Source: Bacteroidota bacterium
GTDB taxonomy: Bacteria > Bacteroidota > Bacteroidia > Bacteroidales > WCHB1-69
DNA: 64,000 bases
Assembly: GCA_022708105.1 (NCBI GenBank)
Contig: JAKIZI010000006.1
Location: forward strand, 1-64,000
Reading direction: 5' to 3'
Shown one piece after another: positions 45,470 through 54,447 of this stretch. Made by a program: the position numbers and the translations under genes. The notes beneath the pieces are model-generated. The model searched no databases. It was not told the origin of the DNA and saw only the letters and a list, made by a program, of their open reading frames with translations. The number at the start of each line of letters is the position of its first letter. Within the stretch, counting starts at the first letter, position 1.

Positions 45470-46606
45470 ATGAAGAAATTAGAAAAGTGGAGTGAACAAA
45501 TCGGAAAATTATTTGAAAAAGGGAAACCCTTACATCCCTTCCATGCTCTTTTCGATGCGCTCGATACTTTTCTCTTAACTCCGAAAGAGGTCACGGGACG
45601 AGGATGTCATATCCGCGATGCCGTAGATATGAAACGTACGATGATTACAGTGATGATTGCCTTGTTTCCGCCACTTTTGGTGGGGCTATGGAATATCGGC
45701 TATCAACATTTTCTTTCAATGGGCATGACCGTTTCTCTTTGGGAGGCTTTTTTCTTCGGTTTTCTTAAATGGCTCCCGCTCGTCATTACGGTTTATGTCA
45801 GTGGATTGACCGTTGAGATTATTTTTGCGCAACGACGGGGACATCAAGTTGCAGAAGGTTTTTTTGTGACCGGATTTCTCATTCCCATGATTCTTCCACC
45901 CGATATTCCATTATGGATTGTGGCGTTAGCCACCATCTTTGCTGTCATTTTCGGGAAAGAGGTGTTTGGAGGAACCGGATATAATTTTCTAAATCCTGCT
46001 TTGTTGGCGCGTGCTTTTATATTCTTTGCTTACCCTACCGTTATTTCGGGAGATCAGGTGTGGATTGCCGAAAAAGCCGACTCCTACTCCGGCGCCACTC
46101 CTTTGGCAGAAGCAATGATCGGCAATATCGCCCAACTGCCTTCCATCGCTGAATTGTGTATCGGGAATATCCCCGGCTCTATCGGAGAAACTTCTAAAAT
46201 TGCCATTTTGATTGGCGCATTATTGCTCGTGTTTACTCGTGTGGCTAATCTTAAAATCATGCTTTCCGTGATTGCCGGAGGACTGACCATGGGCTTTATT
46301 TTCAATCTGATCGGCACGCTTCCCATTATGGAGATTCCCGCATACCAACAACTGCTCATGGGTGGTTTTCTTTTCGGAACTGTATATATGGCCACCGACC
46401 CCGTGACCGGTCCTCATACTTCTCAAGGAAAAATCCTTTATGGCTTTTTGATCGGCATCTTTGCCATTCTTATCCGTGTTGCCAATAAAGGGTACCCTGA
46501 AGGAATGATGTTGGCAATTTTGCTGATGAACATTTTCGCTCCTCTGATCGACTATTGTGTAATTCAGCTAAATATCCGCAAACGGTTGCGCCGGAACCAC
46601 GCATAG
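45470..46606 (+). CDS. nqrB: Na+-translocating NADH:quinone reductase subunit B
   Basis: A 378-residue integral membrane subunit. The covalent FMN site SGATPLA (residues about 204-210) is present, with FMN expected on the Thr. The segments GKEVFGGTGYNFLNPALLARAF and YMATDPVTGPHTSQGKILYG are NqrB/RnfD signatures; the N-terminal cytoplasmic stretch (about 1-55) and the nqrA neighbour favour NqrB over RnfD. About eight to nine helices are visible. The gene looks intact. It should be followed by nqrC, but a non-coding stretch with a dispersed repeat begins 14 bases downstream. Confidence 0.94.
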   Translation: MKKLEKWSEQIGKLFEKGKPLHPFHALFDALDTFLLTPKEVTGRGCHIRDAVDMKRTMITVMIALFPPLLVGLWNIGYQHFLSMGMTVSLWEAFFFGFLKWLPLVITVYVSGLTVEIIFAQRRGHQVAEGFFVTGFLIPMILPPDIPLWIVALATIFAVIFGKEVFGGTGYNFLNPALLARAFIFFAYPTVISGDQVWIAEKADSYSGATPLAEAMIGNIAQLPSIAELCIGNIPGSIGETSKIAILIGALLLVFTRVANLKIMLSVIAGGLTMGFIFNLIGTLPIMEIPAYQQLLMGGFLFGTVYMATDPVTGPHTSQGKILYGFLIGIFAILIRVANKGYPEGMMLAILLMNIFAPLIDYCVIQLNIRKRLRRNHA

Positions 46607-46897
46607 AATCTATTCTTTATTATTGATGTCCGGGAAAAATAAGTACCGAGAAAAACAATGTTCGACCTTGAGGAAGGCTTGCAACCAAAAGTTCTTAAAA
46701 GAAATTATCGAAATTTTATTTATTTCTCTTGATACAAAAGTACCCAAAAATCAAGGTAAAAAGAATGCCGCTCGCTCTGCCGCCTCTGCTTTTTAACGGA
46801 TAACGATAATAGAAAAACTAACACCGATTAAACAGAAACTCTATTTACGGTAAAATTTCCGTAAACAGTATTGATGGCAGCGAACAAGCGATTCCGC
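46607..46897. other. Non-coding region where nqrC would be expected
   Basis: No plausible gene in six frames. It holds repeat copy 1 (46621-46668), an inverted repeat CTTGAT-N16-ATCAAG (46728-46755) in a stretch resembling dispersed Bacteroidota intergenic elements, and a palindrome TTACGG-N8-CCGTAA (46845-46864) that may help end transcription of the convergent rlmI gene. Confidence 0.55.
46621..46668 (+). repeat. Dispersed intergenic repeat, copy 1
   Basis: A 48-base sequence with the core CCGGGAAAAATAAGTACCG matches 40 positions by eye with copy 2 at 50990-51036, in the same orientation; a partial third copy lies at 58238-58266. All are non-coding. It starts 14 bases after the nqrB stop. 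Confidence 0.65.
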
Positions 46898-48082
46898 CTA
46901 TTCCACGTACAACAATAATCCTTTAAGATAACTTCCTTCGGGATGAAAAACACTGATCGGGTGGTCCATGGCATGCTGCAGGTGTTTGACAATTTTGACT
47001 TTTTTATGTTCTATGGCGGCTGCGGAGAAAATAATGGTTTGAAATTCCTCCTGAGAAATCGCCTGAGAACAAGAAAAGGTGAACAAAAAACCTCCGGACT
47101 TAATTTTTTCCAACGCCCTGCGATTGATGGTCCGATACCCCTTAATCCCTTGTTCCTTCACCTTATGATGTTTGGCAAACGCCGGAGGATCCAAAATGAT
47201 TACATCGTAAAAATCGGGCTTCATCTCCTCCATCAAATCAAATACATTGTCGGCAAATGATTGATGTACATCCGGCTTCGGAGCGCACATCGCGATATTT
47301 TGATCCGTGAATTCAATCGCTTTTTTGGAGATATCCACCGAATGAACCAACGAAGCTCCGCCTTCTACCGCATAGGATGAAAAACCTCCGGTGTAACAAA
47401 ACAGATTCAATACGCGCTTTCCCTTGGCAAATTGTCTCACCAAATCACGATTTTCTCGTTGATCTATAAAAAAACCCGTCTTCTGGCCTTTGATAATGTC
47501 AATATAAAAAAGAATTCCGTTTTCCTTAACAAGCACTTCGTCAAAAGTCCCAAACAACAATTCGTCTTTCGGCGAAAAGGACTTTAATTCGGGCAAAGTT
47601 GCTTCACTTTTATTATAAATGGACTTTATCTCTCCGGGAAAGAGTTCAAGCAATAGCGAAACCACCGTTTCTTTAAGCAAATACATACCATAAGAATGAA
47701 ATTGAAGCACCACGTTTCCATCAAACCAATCCGCAATTAACCCGGGCAATTCATCTCCCTCGCCGTTAATCAAACGAAACATGGTCGTTTTCTCATTGTG
47801 CAACAATGAAATGTCCCGACGATAGGCGATTGCTTTCAGTATTTTTTGTTTCCAGAAATCGGCATCCGGCAATACTTGTTCAAAACTGAATACCCGAACA
47901 CAAATGGAGCTATTAAAATAATGACCTGTAGCCAAATAATGATGATTATAATCCACTACTTCCACCATATCGCCGTCAGCAATGCCCGCTTCTTTCTTTA
48001 ATACGGCTCCCGAAAACACCCAAGGATGAAAACGTTGTAATGATTTTTCTTTCCCTTTCTGAAGGATAATTTTTTTCAACAT
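46898..48082 (-). CDS. rlmI: 23S rRNA cytosine-5 methyltransferase RlmI-like
   Basis: A 394-residue SAM-dependent RNA methyltransferase. An N-terminal PUA domain (about 1-80, HPWVFSGAVLKKEAG) and a linker domain precede the Rossmann core: VLNLFCYTGGFSSYAVEGGA (motif I), VHSVDISKKAIEFTDQN, and ILDPPAFAKHHK (motif IV); FTFSCSQAIS follows. The architecture matches the RlmI/RlmK family that modifies 23S rRNA, so other targets in the family are possible. It is 8 bases after the UDP-glucuronate decarboxylase gene and co-transcribed with it. Confidence 0.9.
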   Translation of the reverse strand: MLKKIILQKGKEKSLQRFHPWVFSGAVLKKEAGIADGDMVEVVDYNHHYLATGHYFNSSICVRVFSFEQVLPDADFWKQKILKAIAYRRDISLLHNEKTTMFRLINGEGDELPGLIADWFDGNVVLQFHSYGMYLLKETVVSLLLELFPGEIKSIYNKSEATLPELKSFSPKDELLFGTFDEVLVKENGILFYIDIIKGQKTGFFIDQRENRDLVRQFAKGKRVLNLFCYTGGFSSYAVEGGASLVHSVDISKKAIEFTDQNIAMCAPKPDVHQSFADNVFDLMEEMKPDFYDVIILDPPAFAKHHKVKEQGIKGYRTINRRALEKIKSGGFLFTFSCSQAISQEEFQTIIFSAAAIEHKKVKIVKHLQHAMDHPISVFHPEGSYLKGLLLYVE

Positions 48083-48090
48083 ATCTATAG

Positions 48091-49029
48091 TTATTGAGAA
48101 AGTTCCCGGTCAAAGTACGCAATGGTTTGGAGCAGTCCCTCTTTCAGGGGCACGGTGGGAGCCCAGTTCAATATCTGTTTGGCTTTGTCGATGACCGGCT
48201 GCCGTTGCATCGGGTCATCTTCGACAAGAGGAAGATAGACAATTTTGGAACGTGAGCCCACCAGACTGATAATCAATTCGGCCAACTGCCTGATGGTGAA
48301 CTCATCCGGATTTCCTACGTTGATGGGGCCAATCACCTCATCTCCGGTATTCATCATGGCAATCATGGCTTTGATCATATCGTCGCAATAGCAGAAACTT
48401 CTTGTTTGGTCTCCACTTCCGTAAATGGTAATATCTTCATTTTTAAGTGCCTGAACAATAAAATTGGAAATTACCCGTCCATCGTTGGGGTGCATACGCG
48501 GACCATACGTATTAAAAATCCGAATTACCTTAATTCGTACATTGTTCTGTCGGTGATAATCAAAACAGAGTGTCTCGGCACACCGCTTACCCTCATCATA
48601 ACAAGAACGCACTCCGATGGGATTCACGTTGCCCCAGTATTCTTCATGCTGCGGATGAACTGTCGGGTCGCCGTAAACTTCACTGGTCGAAGCTTGCAAC
48701 ATTTTCGCCCGAATCCTTTTCGCCAGTCCCAACATATTAATCGTACCCATAACCGAAGTCTTTACCGTCTTGATGGGATTGTATTGATAATGTATCGGAG
48801 AGGCCGGACAGGCCAAATTATAAATCTCATCCAACTCAATATAAAAAGGAGCCGTGATGTCATGACGAATCAGCTCAAAATAGGGATGGTCGAGCAGATG
48901 AACAATATTACTCTTACGACCTGTGAAATAATTATCGAGACAGATCACTTCATTACCCTCATTAAGAAGCTTTTCACATAAATGAGAACCTAAAAAACCG
49001 GCGCCTCCGGTTACCAGAATTTTCTTCAT
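48091..49029 (-). CDS. UDP-glucuronate decarboxylase (UDP-xylose synthase-like), SDR family
   Basis: A 312-residue extended short-chain dehydrogenase. The NAD loop is [40 protein letters not shown] and the catalytic CYDEGKR (Tyr-x3-Lys) are typical of UDP-glucuronate decarboxylases. [10 protein letters not shown] and [12 protein letters not shown] follow the pattern of the group. I chose the ATG at 49029, where the Rossmann motif begins, over a frame start at 49083 lying upstream of the promoter element. The product UDP-xylose would feed polysaccharide synthesis; no other sugar genes are adjacent. Confidence 0.92.
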   Translation of the reverse strand: MKKILVTGGAGFLGSHLCEKLLNEGNEVICLDNYFTGRKSNIVHLLDHPYFELIRHDITAPFYIELDEIYNLACPASPIHYQYNPIKTVKTSVMGTINMLGLAKRIRAKMLQASTSEVYGDPTVHPQHEEYWGNVNPIGVRSCYDEGKRCAETLCFDYHRQNNVRIKVIRIFNTYGPRMHPNDGRVISNFIVQALKNEDITIYGSGDQTRSFCYCDDMIKAMIAMMNTGDEVIGPINVGNPDEFTIRQLAELIISLVGSRSKIVYLPLVEDDPMQRQPVIDKAKQILNWAPTVPLKEGLLQTIAYFDRELSQ

Positions 49030-49071
49030 GGTATTGATTTCAATTAATTTAACGTTTTCTGAAAGAGAAAA

Positions 49072-49080
49072 GCAAAGATA
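49072..49080 (-). promoter_or_regulatory. Promoter -7 element (TATCTTTGC) for the UDP-glucuronate decarboxylase-rlmI operon
   Basis: The minus strand reads TATCTTTGC 42 bases before the ATG at 49029. Confidence 0.55.
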
Positions 49081-49141
49081 CAAAATTATATTATTGTCAA
49101 AACATCTTTTTTAACCCCGTTGATGCATAATAAAACAGAGC

Positions 49142-49172
49142 ATTGTTTGCACTTCATTTTTTTGTATTTTTG
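49142..49172 (+). promoter_or_regulatory. Promoter for lpxH-era (ATTG-N19-TATTTTTG)
   Basis: ATTG (49142-49145) and TATTTTTG (49165-49172) are 19 bases apart; lpxH starts 24 bases later. Confidence 0.6.
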
Positions 49173-49196
49173 TCGAAATTTAAGTTGAAGAAAAAC

Positions 49197-49973
49197 ATGA
49201 CTTACTTTCAAAACCCCATCTCAATCAACGGCATTTGCTACTTTGCATCGGATTTTCATTTAGGGGCACCGGCGAACAAAACAAAGAATGAAGAGCGAGA
49301 ACTTCGTATTATTCAATGGTTAGACAATATTCAACAAGATGCCACACATCTTTTTTTGTTGGGTGATATTTTCGATTTTTGGTTCGAGTACCGCGATGTG
49401 GTGCCTCGTGGCTACTACCGATTATTTGCAAAGTTCGCTGAACTGCGTCAACGACAAATTACGGTGTACTATTTCACCGGAAATCATGATATGTGGGTGA
49501 AGGACTATTTTGAAAAGGAGTTCGGCTTCACCATTTTCCGGCAACAGCAGGCCTTCATCATCAATGGCAAACATTGTCTGGTTGGCCACGGCGACGGGTT
49601 AGGGCCGAAGGATTACGGTTATAAATTCATCAAAGCACTCTTTGCGTTCCGTCCGAATATTGCGTTTTTCGGAGCCCTTCATCCGCGTTGTGCCTTTTCG
49701 ATTGCCCGCTTCTTCTCCGCACAGAGCCGCTCCATGACCTCCGCACAGGAAGAGTTTTTTATGGGCAACGACAAAGAGTTTCTTGTTCGCTTTGCGCTTT
49801 CCGTCTTAGAAAATGAAAAGATTGACTACTTTATATACGGGCACCGGCACCTGCCTCTCCAAATCCCGCTCGTGGAAGGAGCCGTTTACCTCAACACCGG
49901 CGACTGGCTTACCCATGACTCTTACCTCAAAATGGCCACCCCGGAACCTGTTCTTTTTAATAAAATTTCCTAA
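49197..49973 (+). CDS. lpxH: UDP-2,3-diacylglucosamine diphosphatase
   Basis: A 258-residue calcineurin-type metallophosphoesterase that makes lipid X in lipid A synthesis. The metal motifs are in order: SDFHLG, GDIFDFW, GNHD, GHGDGLG and YGHRHLP. The FWFEYRDVVPRGYYR segment fits LpxH of Bacteroidota. I chose the ATG at 49197 because the upstream part of the frame overlaps the promoter. It is followed 42 bases later by era. Together with the heptosyltransferase-like gene it indicates an LPS-bearing outer membrane. Confidence 0.93.
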   Translation: MTYFQNPISINGICYFASDFHLGAPANKTKNEERELRIIQWLDNIQQDATHLFLLGDIFDFWFEYRDVVPRGYYRLFAKFAELRQRQITVYYFTGNHDMWVKDYFEKEFGFTIFRQQQAFIINGKHCLVGHGDGLGPKDYGYKFIKALFAFRPNIAFFGALHPRCAFSIARFFSAQSRSMTSAQEEFFMGNDKEFLVRFALSVLENEKIDYFIYGHRHLPLQIPLVEGAVYLNTGDWLTHDSYLKMATPEPVLFNKIS

Positions 49974-50015
49974 AGCAAGACCATTCTTCGTCCCGTCATA
50001 TTAAATATTGCAGCT

Positions 50016-50897
50016 ATGAATGAACCTATACACCGTGCCGGATTTGTGAATATTATAGGAAATCCGAATGTAGGCAAAAGCACCTTAATGAATGAACTCG
50101 TGGGAGAAAAAATCTCCATCATTACAGCTAAAGCCCAAACCACGCGACACCGGATTAAGGGCATCGTCAATGGCGATGATTTCCAGATTGTCTATTCCGA
50201 CCTTCCGGGCATTCTCACCCCTGCCTACAAAATGCAAAGTAAGATGATGGATTTCGTACAAGAATCTCTTAGCGATGCCGATGTCATCCTCTACCTCATC
50301 GAGTGCGGCGAAACCAAGTACAACGAAGATATCATTCACACGCTTCAATATATTGATATTCCGACTATTTTAATAATCAATAAAATAGACAAAGCCACAA
50401 CAGAACAGGTTGCGGCTGCCTCAATCTATTGGCAGACACTGTTGCCCAAGGCCGAAATTGTCCCGATATCCGCCCTGATGAAGGTCAATATCCAACACCT
50501 TATGGAACTCATTGTGCAACTGCTGCCCGAATGTCCGCCCTATTTTCCAAAAGATGATCTGACCGACCGTCCTCTACGCTTTTTCGTTTCGGAGATTATT
50601 CGCGAGAAAGTCCTTCTACTCTATCAAAAAGAGATTCCTTACAGTGTGGAAGTTGTCGTGGACAGTTTTAAAGAGGAGGAAAACATCATCAATATCGGGG
50701 TTACGCTGTATGTGGAACGCGACACCCAAAAGGGAATTATCCTCGGTCGGCAAGGTGCGGCCATCAAACAGTTAGGGAGTGAAGCCCGCAAAGATATCGA
50801 AGCATTTCTCGATAAACATATCTTCCTCGACATCTCCGTAAAAGTGCTCAAAGATTGGCGAAACAACGATGCGGTAATGAGACGCTTCGGTTATTAA
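50016..50897 (+). CDS. era: GTPase Era
   Basis: A 293-residue ribosome-assembly GTPase that binds the 3' end of 16S rRNA. G1 is GNPNVGKST (16-24); an effector-region Thr lies in KAQTTRHRI; G3 is SDLPG; G4 is NKID; G5 is ISA. The C-terminal KH domain carries GRQGAAIKQLGSEARKDIE. It shares a transcript with lpxH. A 163-base non-coding gap with repeat copy 2 separates it from the convergent ABC ATPase gene. Confidence 0.97.
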   Translation: MNEPIHRAGFVNIIGNPNVGKSTLMNELVGEKISIITAKAQTTRHRIKGIVNGDDFQIVYSDLPGILTPAYKMQSKMMDFVQESLSDADVILYLIECGETKYNEDIIHTLQYIDIPTILIINKIDKATTEQVAAASIYWQTLLPKAEIVPISALMKVNIQHLMELIVQLLPECPPYFPKDDLTDRPLRFFVSEIIREKVLLLYQKEIPYSVEVVVDSFKEEENIINIGVTLYVERDTQKGIILGRQGAAIKQLGSEARKDIEAFLDKHIFLDISVKVLKDWRNNDAVMRRFGY

Positions 50898-50989
50898 AGA
50901 AAACTGTTTACCATTGACAAACTTGGTCTGGCCTATTTTCTCCATTTAAAAGGTTGGTCGGAAAAAAAGATACAAACTTCTACCTGAAT

Positions 50990-51036
50990 TATTGGTATCC
51001 GAGAAAAATAAGTACCGGGAAAATAATGTACAACCT
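50990..51036 (+). repeat. Dispersed intergenic repeat, copy 2
   Basis: A 47-base sequence with the core GAGAAAAATAAGTACCGG, matching copy 1 (46621-46668) in the same orientation with about seven substitutions and one gap by eye. It lies between era and the ABC ATPase gene. Confidence 0.65.
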
Positions 51037-51060
51037 CGTCAAAAACAAAATGTATACCCT

Positions 51061-52176
51061 CTATTTCAAGGTCATTGTAACCATAACCTTTCCGTCGGAA
51101 AGAGTTTCCTCTAATTGTTCGGTAATTCCCGATAAGATGATTCTGCTAAGGCCGTCTGTTTCTTCCACCGGATTGAGAATTGTCCCGAGGGCTTCGTCTG
51201 CCGCAAACGAGAGCGATATGGCACGTGTTTGTTCCGCAAACGACAACATAATTTCAATACCTCCATGATCCCGAATAATGCGGTTTCTCTCGGCTGCATT
51301 GCCCTCCACAAAACACAACTGTAAAGTCTCTTCCACCGCCAGATTGAGATTGTTTATCTCCTTCGGTCCAAAAAAATGTTTATTGGCGAAATTTTCGATG
51401 CCGGCACGTAAATCATAAAAATCATACAGATTATCGGCAATATGATAACTAAAATTGCGAATTCTTCGAATAAACGAGATGGTCTTTTCTTTTTGAGGAT
51501 GATCAAAAATCTGCTCCGGTGTTCCTTCTTCATAGATGATTCCCTCATCCATATACAACACCCGCGTAGAGACATCACGGGCAAATTTCATCTCATGAGT
51601 TACAATGGCCATAGTCATCCCGTTGGAAGCCAATCGTCTGATTACGCCCAGTACTTCACTCACCATTGTGGGATCTAATGCCGAGGTAGGTTCATCAAAG
51701 AGAATAATTTCCGGTTCCATCGAAAGACAACGGGCAATGGCCACTCGCTGCTGCTGACCTCCGGAAAGCTCATCCGGAAAAGCATCTTCCTTAGCAGCCA
51801 GGCCCACCAATTGTAACAACTCGCGCGCTTTCGCCACTGCCTCTTTTTTGTCCTTATTTAATAACTTAATCGGACCAATCGTCAGATTGTCGATTACCGA
51901 CAAATGCTCAAACAAATTGAAGTTCTGAAAAACCATTCCCATCTTTTGTCGCAAGTGATTCAAATCGTTCTTGGTGTCCATAATGTCCACCTCATCGATA
52001 AAAATCTTTCCTCCGGAGGGTTTTTCCAAAAGATTAAGACAACGCAGAAAAGTACTTTTTCCTGTGCCCGAAGGACCAATAATGGAGATAATTTCCCCTT
52101 TTTTAATTTCTATATTAATCTCTTTTAGTACCGTTAACTCTCCAAATTTTTTTGAGAGTTGTTCAACCTTTATCAT
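51061..52176 (-). CDS. Polar amino acid ABC transporter ATPase with C-terminal RsbW-like pseudo-kinase domain
   Basis: A 371-residue protein. Residues 1-240 are a complete GlnQ/HisP-type ATPase: Walker [10 protein letters not shown] (34-42), Q-loop Gln84, signature LSGGQ (137-141), Walker B IILFDEP (157-163) and switch His194. Family members normally end near residue 245; here about 130 extra residues follow. That extension contains [13 protein letters not shown], which lines up with KLNLALEEAVSNV of the kinase domain in the neighbouring SpoIIE protein. Leu287 replaces the Mg-ATP Asn, and the DxG and GGLG boxes are not kept. It probably keeps the fold without kinase activity. It is the last gene of the five-gene operon. 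Confidence 0.9.
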   Translation of the reverse strand: MIKVEQLSKKFGELTVLKEINIEIKKGEIISIIGPSGTGKSTFLRCLNLLEKPSGGKIFIDEVDIMDTKNDLNHLRQKMGMVFQNFNLFEHLSVIDNLTIGPIKLLNKDKKEAVAKARELLQLVGLAAKEDAFPDELSGGQQQRVAIARCLSMEPEIILFDEPTSALDPTMVSEVLGVIRRLASNGMTMAIVTHEMKFARDVSTRVLYMDEGIIYEEGTPEQIFDHPQKEKTISFIRRIRNFSYHIADNLYDFYDLRAGIENFANKHFFGPKEINNLNLAVEETLQLCFVEGNAAERNRIIRDHGGIEIMLSFAEQTRAISLSFAADEALGTILNPVEETDGLSRIILSGITEQLEETLSDGKVMVTMTLK

Positions 52177-52197
52177 GCGTCATTTCTTTTTAATCGG

Positions 52198-54447
52198 TTA
52201 TTTTGTTCTTTTTGCACGTTTGGGAGCTGTCCGTAGTTGAATGCGCTCAATCAGGTAGGTAAGCAACCATGCCAATAAAAAATAGATAATGGCAATCATG
52301 ATTAACGGAAAAAACGCATCAAATGTACGGCTTCGTATGATATCACCCGCCTTAGTCAAATCCTGCACCGCAATGTAGCCTACAATGGCCGTCATCTTGA
52401 CCAATGCAATAAATTCGCCTTTGTACACGGGCAATACGCGCTGCACCGCCTGAGGAAGAATTATATTCAGGAATGTTTTCACTTTACTGAAACCCATAGC
52501 AATTCCGGCTTCCCACTGCCCCCGCCCGATGCTCTCAATCGAGCTTCGGAACATCTCGGAAACATAAGCCGCAAAATTCAAAGCAAATGTGATCACAGCA
52601 ACCCCTAATCCGCTGATATTTAAAGGCGAAAGAATAACATAAAACATCAGCATCAACAAGACAACCTGCGGAATTCCCCGCAACAAGTCGATATATATTT
52701 TCGCAATAAGTTGCAATCCCTTGGAGCGGCTCATTCTCATCATACATACAATCCCTCCCAGAAAAGTTCCCAACAAGGCGGCAAATAAAGATATGAGAAA
52801 AGTCACCTTCAACCCCGACCACAACAATAAATAGCGTTTTTCCAGAATAATATTGTTATAAAAACTCTCTTTGGTCCGCTCAATAAATGATTTGGAGTTC
52901 GCTTGCATTTGATTGTCATTCTTGTAAGTAACCAACACCTGAGGATTAACGAAATAGCCGTCGGAGAAGTTGACCACTTTTCGCCGTTCTTCGGTAGCCG
53001 TCATATTTGAAATGACCAGATCGGCTTTACCTGATTCGAGTGCCGCAATAAGCGCAGAGAATTTCATATCGTAATACTGTACCGGTCGTCCCAATTTATA
53101 GGCAATTCTCTCTATTAGCTCACAGTCCAGACCGACGATAGTATTATTCGAAATAAAACACATCGGTTCACGATTGGCAGCAATGGCAACCACAAGAGGT
53201 TTTCCTGAAGTTACTTTAGGAATCTCCGTTAACTCATACGCAGACCCATCAGGTCGTACCCACCGCTTGATAATGGAATCTAAAGTCCCATCCTGTTTAA
53301 ACTCCGCCAACACCTTATTGACCTCATCCAATAGTGCCGTTTGATTTTTAGAAAATGCAATTGCCGCATATTCATCCGTAAATTCTTTCGGCAGCACCAC
53401 CAAATCTTTATTCTTATTAGCAACCTTCAGGGCTGTTGTATATGCCGTAATGACATAATCCAATTTGTGGGCTTGCAGCGAGGCAACGGCATCCATAATA
53501 TCATCAAAACATTGAACCGTAGCCTTGGGAAAATGTTCCCTGATGTACATCTCTCCGGTAGTTCCGGTCATCGCTCCCACCACCGCATGAGATAAATCAT
53601 TCCCATTCCGGGGATTATCTTCTTTTTTTGTGACAACGAATTCTTTCTTTTTATGCTTTTCCACTCCGTAATCCTTGATAACAGCTGCAATGCCGCCATG
53701 ATAATAAGGCTCTGTAAACAAAACACTTTTTGCCCGTTCTTCGGTAATCGTCATACACGCGCCAATGATATCCACTTTTGCTGAGAGCAAAGAAGATATC
53801 AGGGCTCCGAAATCCATATTCACGACTTCCAATTTTTTCCCCAATGCTTGAGCCAACAAGGCGGCAAATTCGACATCAAACCCGACAATTTCTCTCTTTT
53901 CGTCAAAAAATGAAAAAGGCTCTGTGAGGGCACTGGTTCCGAAAGTCAACACGCCATTGGTTCCATCCAAGATTATTTCCGGCATGGGCGCGGGTTTTCC
54001 CTTGGTAGGGAACCATCTTTTCATCATATCGTCATATCGCCCGTCGGAACGTAATGCCGCCAACAAAGAATCGGCCACCCGTTTCAGTAAAACATCATCC
54101 GGTCGAACAGCCATTCCGTAGCTATCTTCGGTAATCAGCTCCGGCAAAAGTTTCAATCCCGGATTCTTGGCCATGATATTTTTTAGAATGGGTTCATCGT
54201 AAGCCGCGGCCTTTTCGATGCCTTTTTGGACTGCGATACAAGCATCCAGTGGTGAATTGTAATAGACACACTCCGCCTCGGGAAGTTTTTGCCATACCAA
54301 TTGGTCGGCAATCGTTCCGGTAACAACTGCAATCCTTGCTTGCTTCAATTCTTCTAAATCAGTTACTTCTTCAATCTTTGTTTTATTACAAGAAATAAGA
54401 AGAATAGAAAATATGCAAACGGATAAAAAAAGAGTTATTTTTCTCAT
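52198..54447 (-). CDS. Lipoprotein fusion: four SBP_bac_3 lobes plus amino acid ABC permease
   Basis: A 749-residue protein. A lipobox (LLISC, Cys20) follows a short leader. Periplasmic segments resemble half-domains of family 3 solute-binding proteins in the order lobe II (about 25-146), lobe I (165-257), lobe II (283-397), lobe I (416-508). Lobe I landmarks are IVGFDVEFAALLAQALGK and IVGLDCELIERIAYKLGR, each followed by MTITEER or MTATEER. Residues about 540-735 are a HisM/GlnP-type permease with EAGIAMGFSKVKTFLNIILP as the ATPase-docking loop. The ATPase gene follows by 21 bases. The ATG overlaps the STAS stop (ATGA). Confidence 0.88.
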   Translation of the reverse strand: MRKITLFLSVCIFSILLISCNKTKIEEVTDLEELKQARIAVVTGTIADQLVWQKLPEAECVYYNSPLDACIAVQKGIEKAAAYDEPILKNIMAKNPGLKLLPELITEDSYGMAVRPDDVLLKRVADSLLAALRSDGRYDDMMKRWFPTKGKPAPMPEIILDGTNGVLTFGTSALTEPFSFFDEKREIVGFDVEFAALLAQALGKKLEVVNMDFGALISSLLSAKVDIIGACMTITEERAKSVLFTEPYYHGGIAAVIKDYGVEKHKKKEFVVTKKEDNPRNGNDLSHAVVGAMTGTTGEMYIREHFPKATVQCFDDIMDAVASLQAHKLDYVITAYTTALKVANKNKDLVVLPKEFTDEYAAIAFSKNQTALLDEVNKVLAEFKQDGTLDSIIKRWVRPDGSAYELTEIPKVTSGKPLVVAIAANREPMCFISNNTIVGLDCELIERIAYKLGRPVQYYDMKFSALIAALESGKADLVISNMTATEERRKVVNFSDGYFVNPQVLVTYKNDNQMQANSKSFIERTKESFYNNIILEKRYLLLWSGLKVTFLISLFAALLGTFLGGIVCMMRMSRSKGLQLIAKIYIDLLRGIPQVVLLMLMFYVILSPLNISGLGVAVITFALNFAAYVSEMFRSSIESIGRGQWEAGIAMGFSKVKTFLNIILPQAVQRVLPVYKGEFIALVKMTAIVGYIAVQDLTKAGDIIRSRTFDAFFPLIMIAIIYFLLAWLLTYLIERIQLRTAPKRAKRTK

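Noticed and set aside
44102-46606. Reading the pair as rnfC-rnfD of the Rnf complex
   Set aside because: The first protein lacks the 4Fe-4S Cys motifs of RnfC and has NqrA blocks (GPHPAGN, FPFDILP, ICPSK); the second fits NqrB in that context.
48406-48981. 191-residue ORF opposite the UDP-glucuronate decarboxylase gene
   Set aside because: It is antisense to a strongly supported enzyme, with no domain or signal; shadow ORF.
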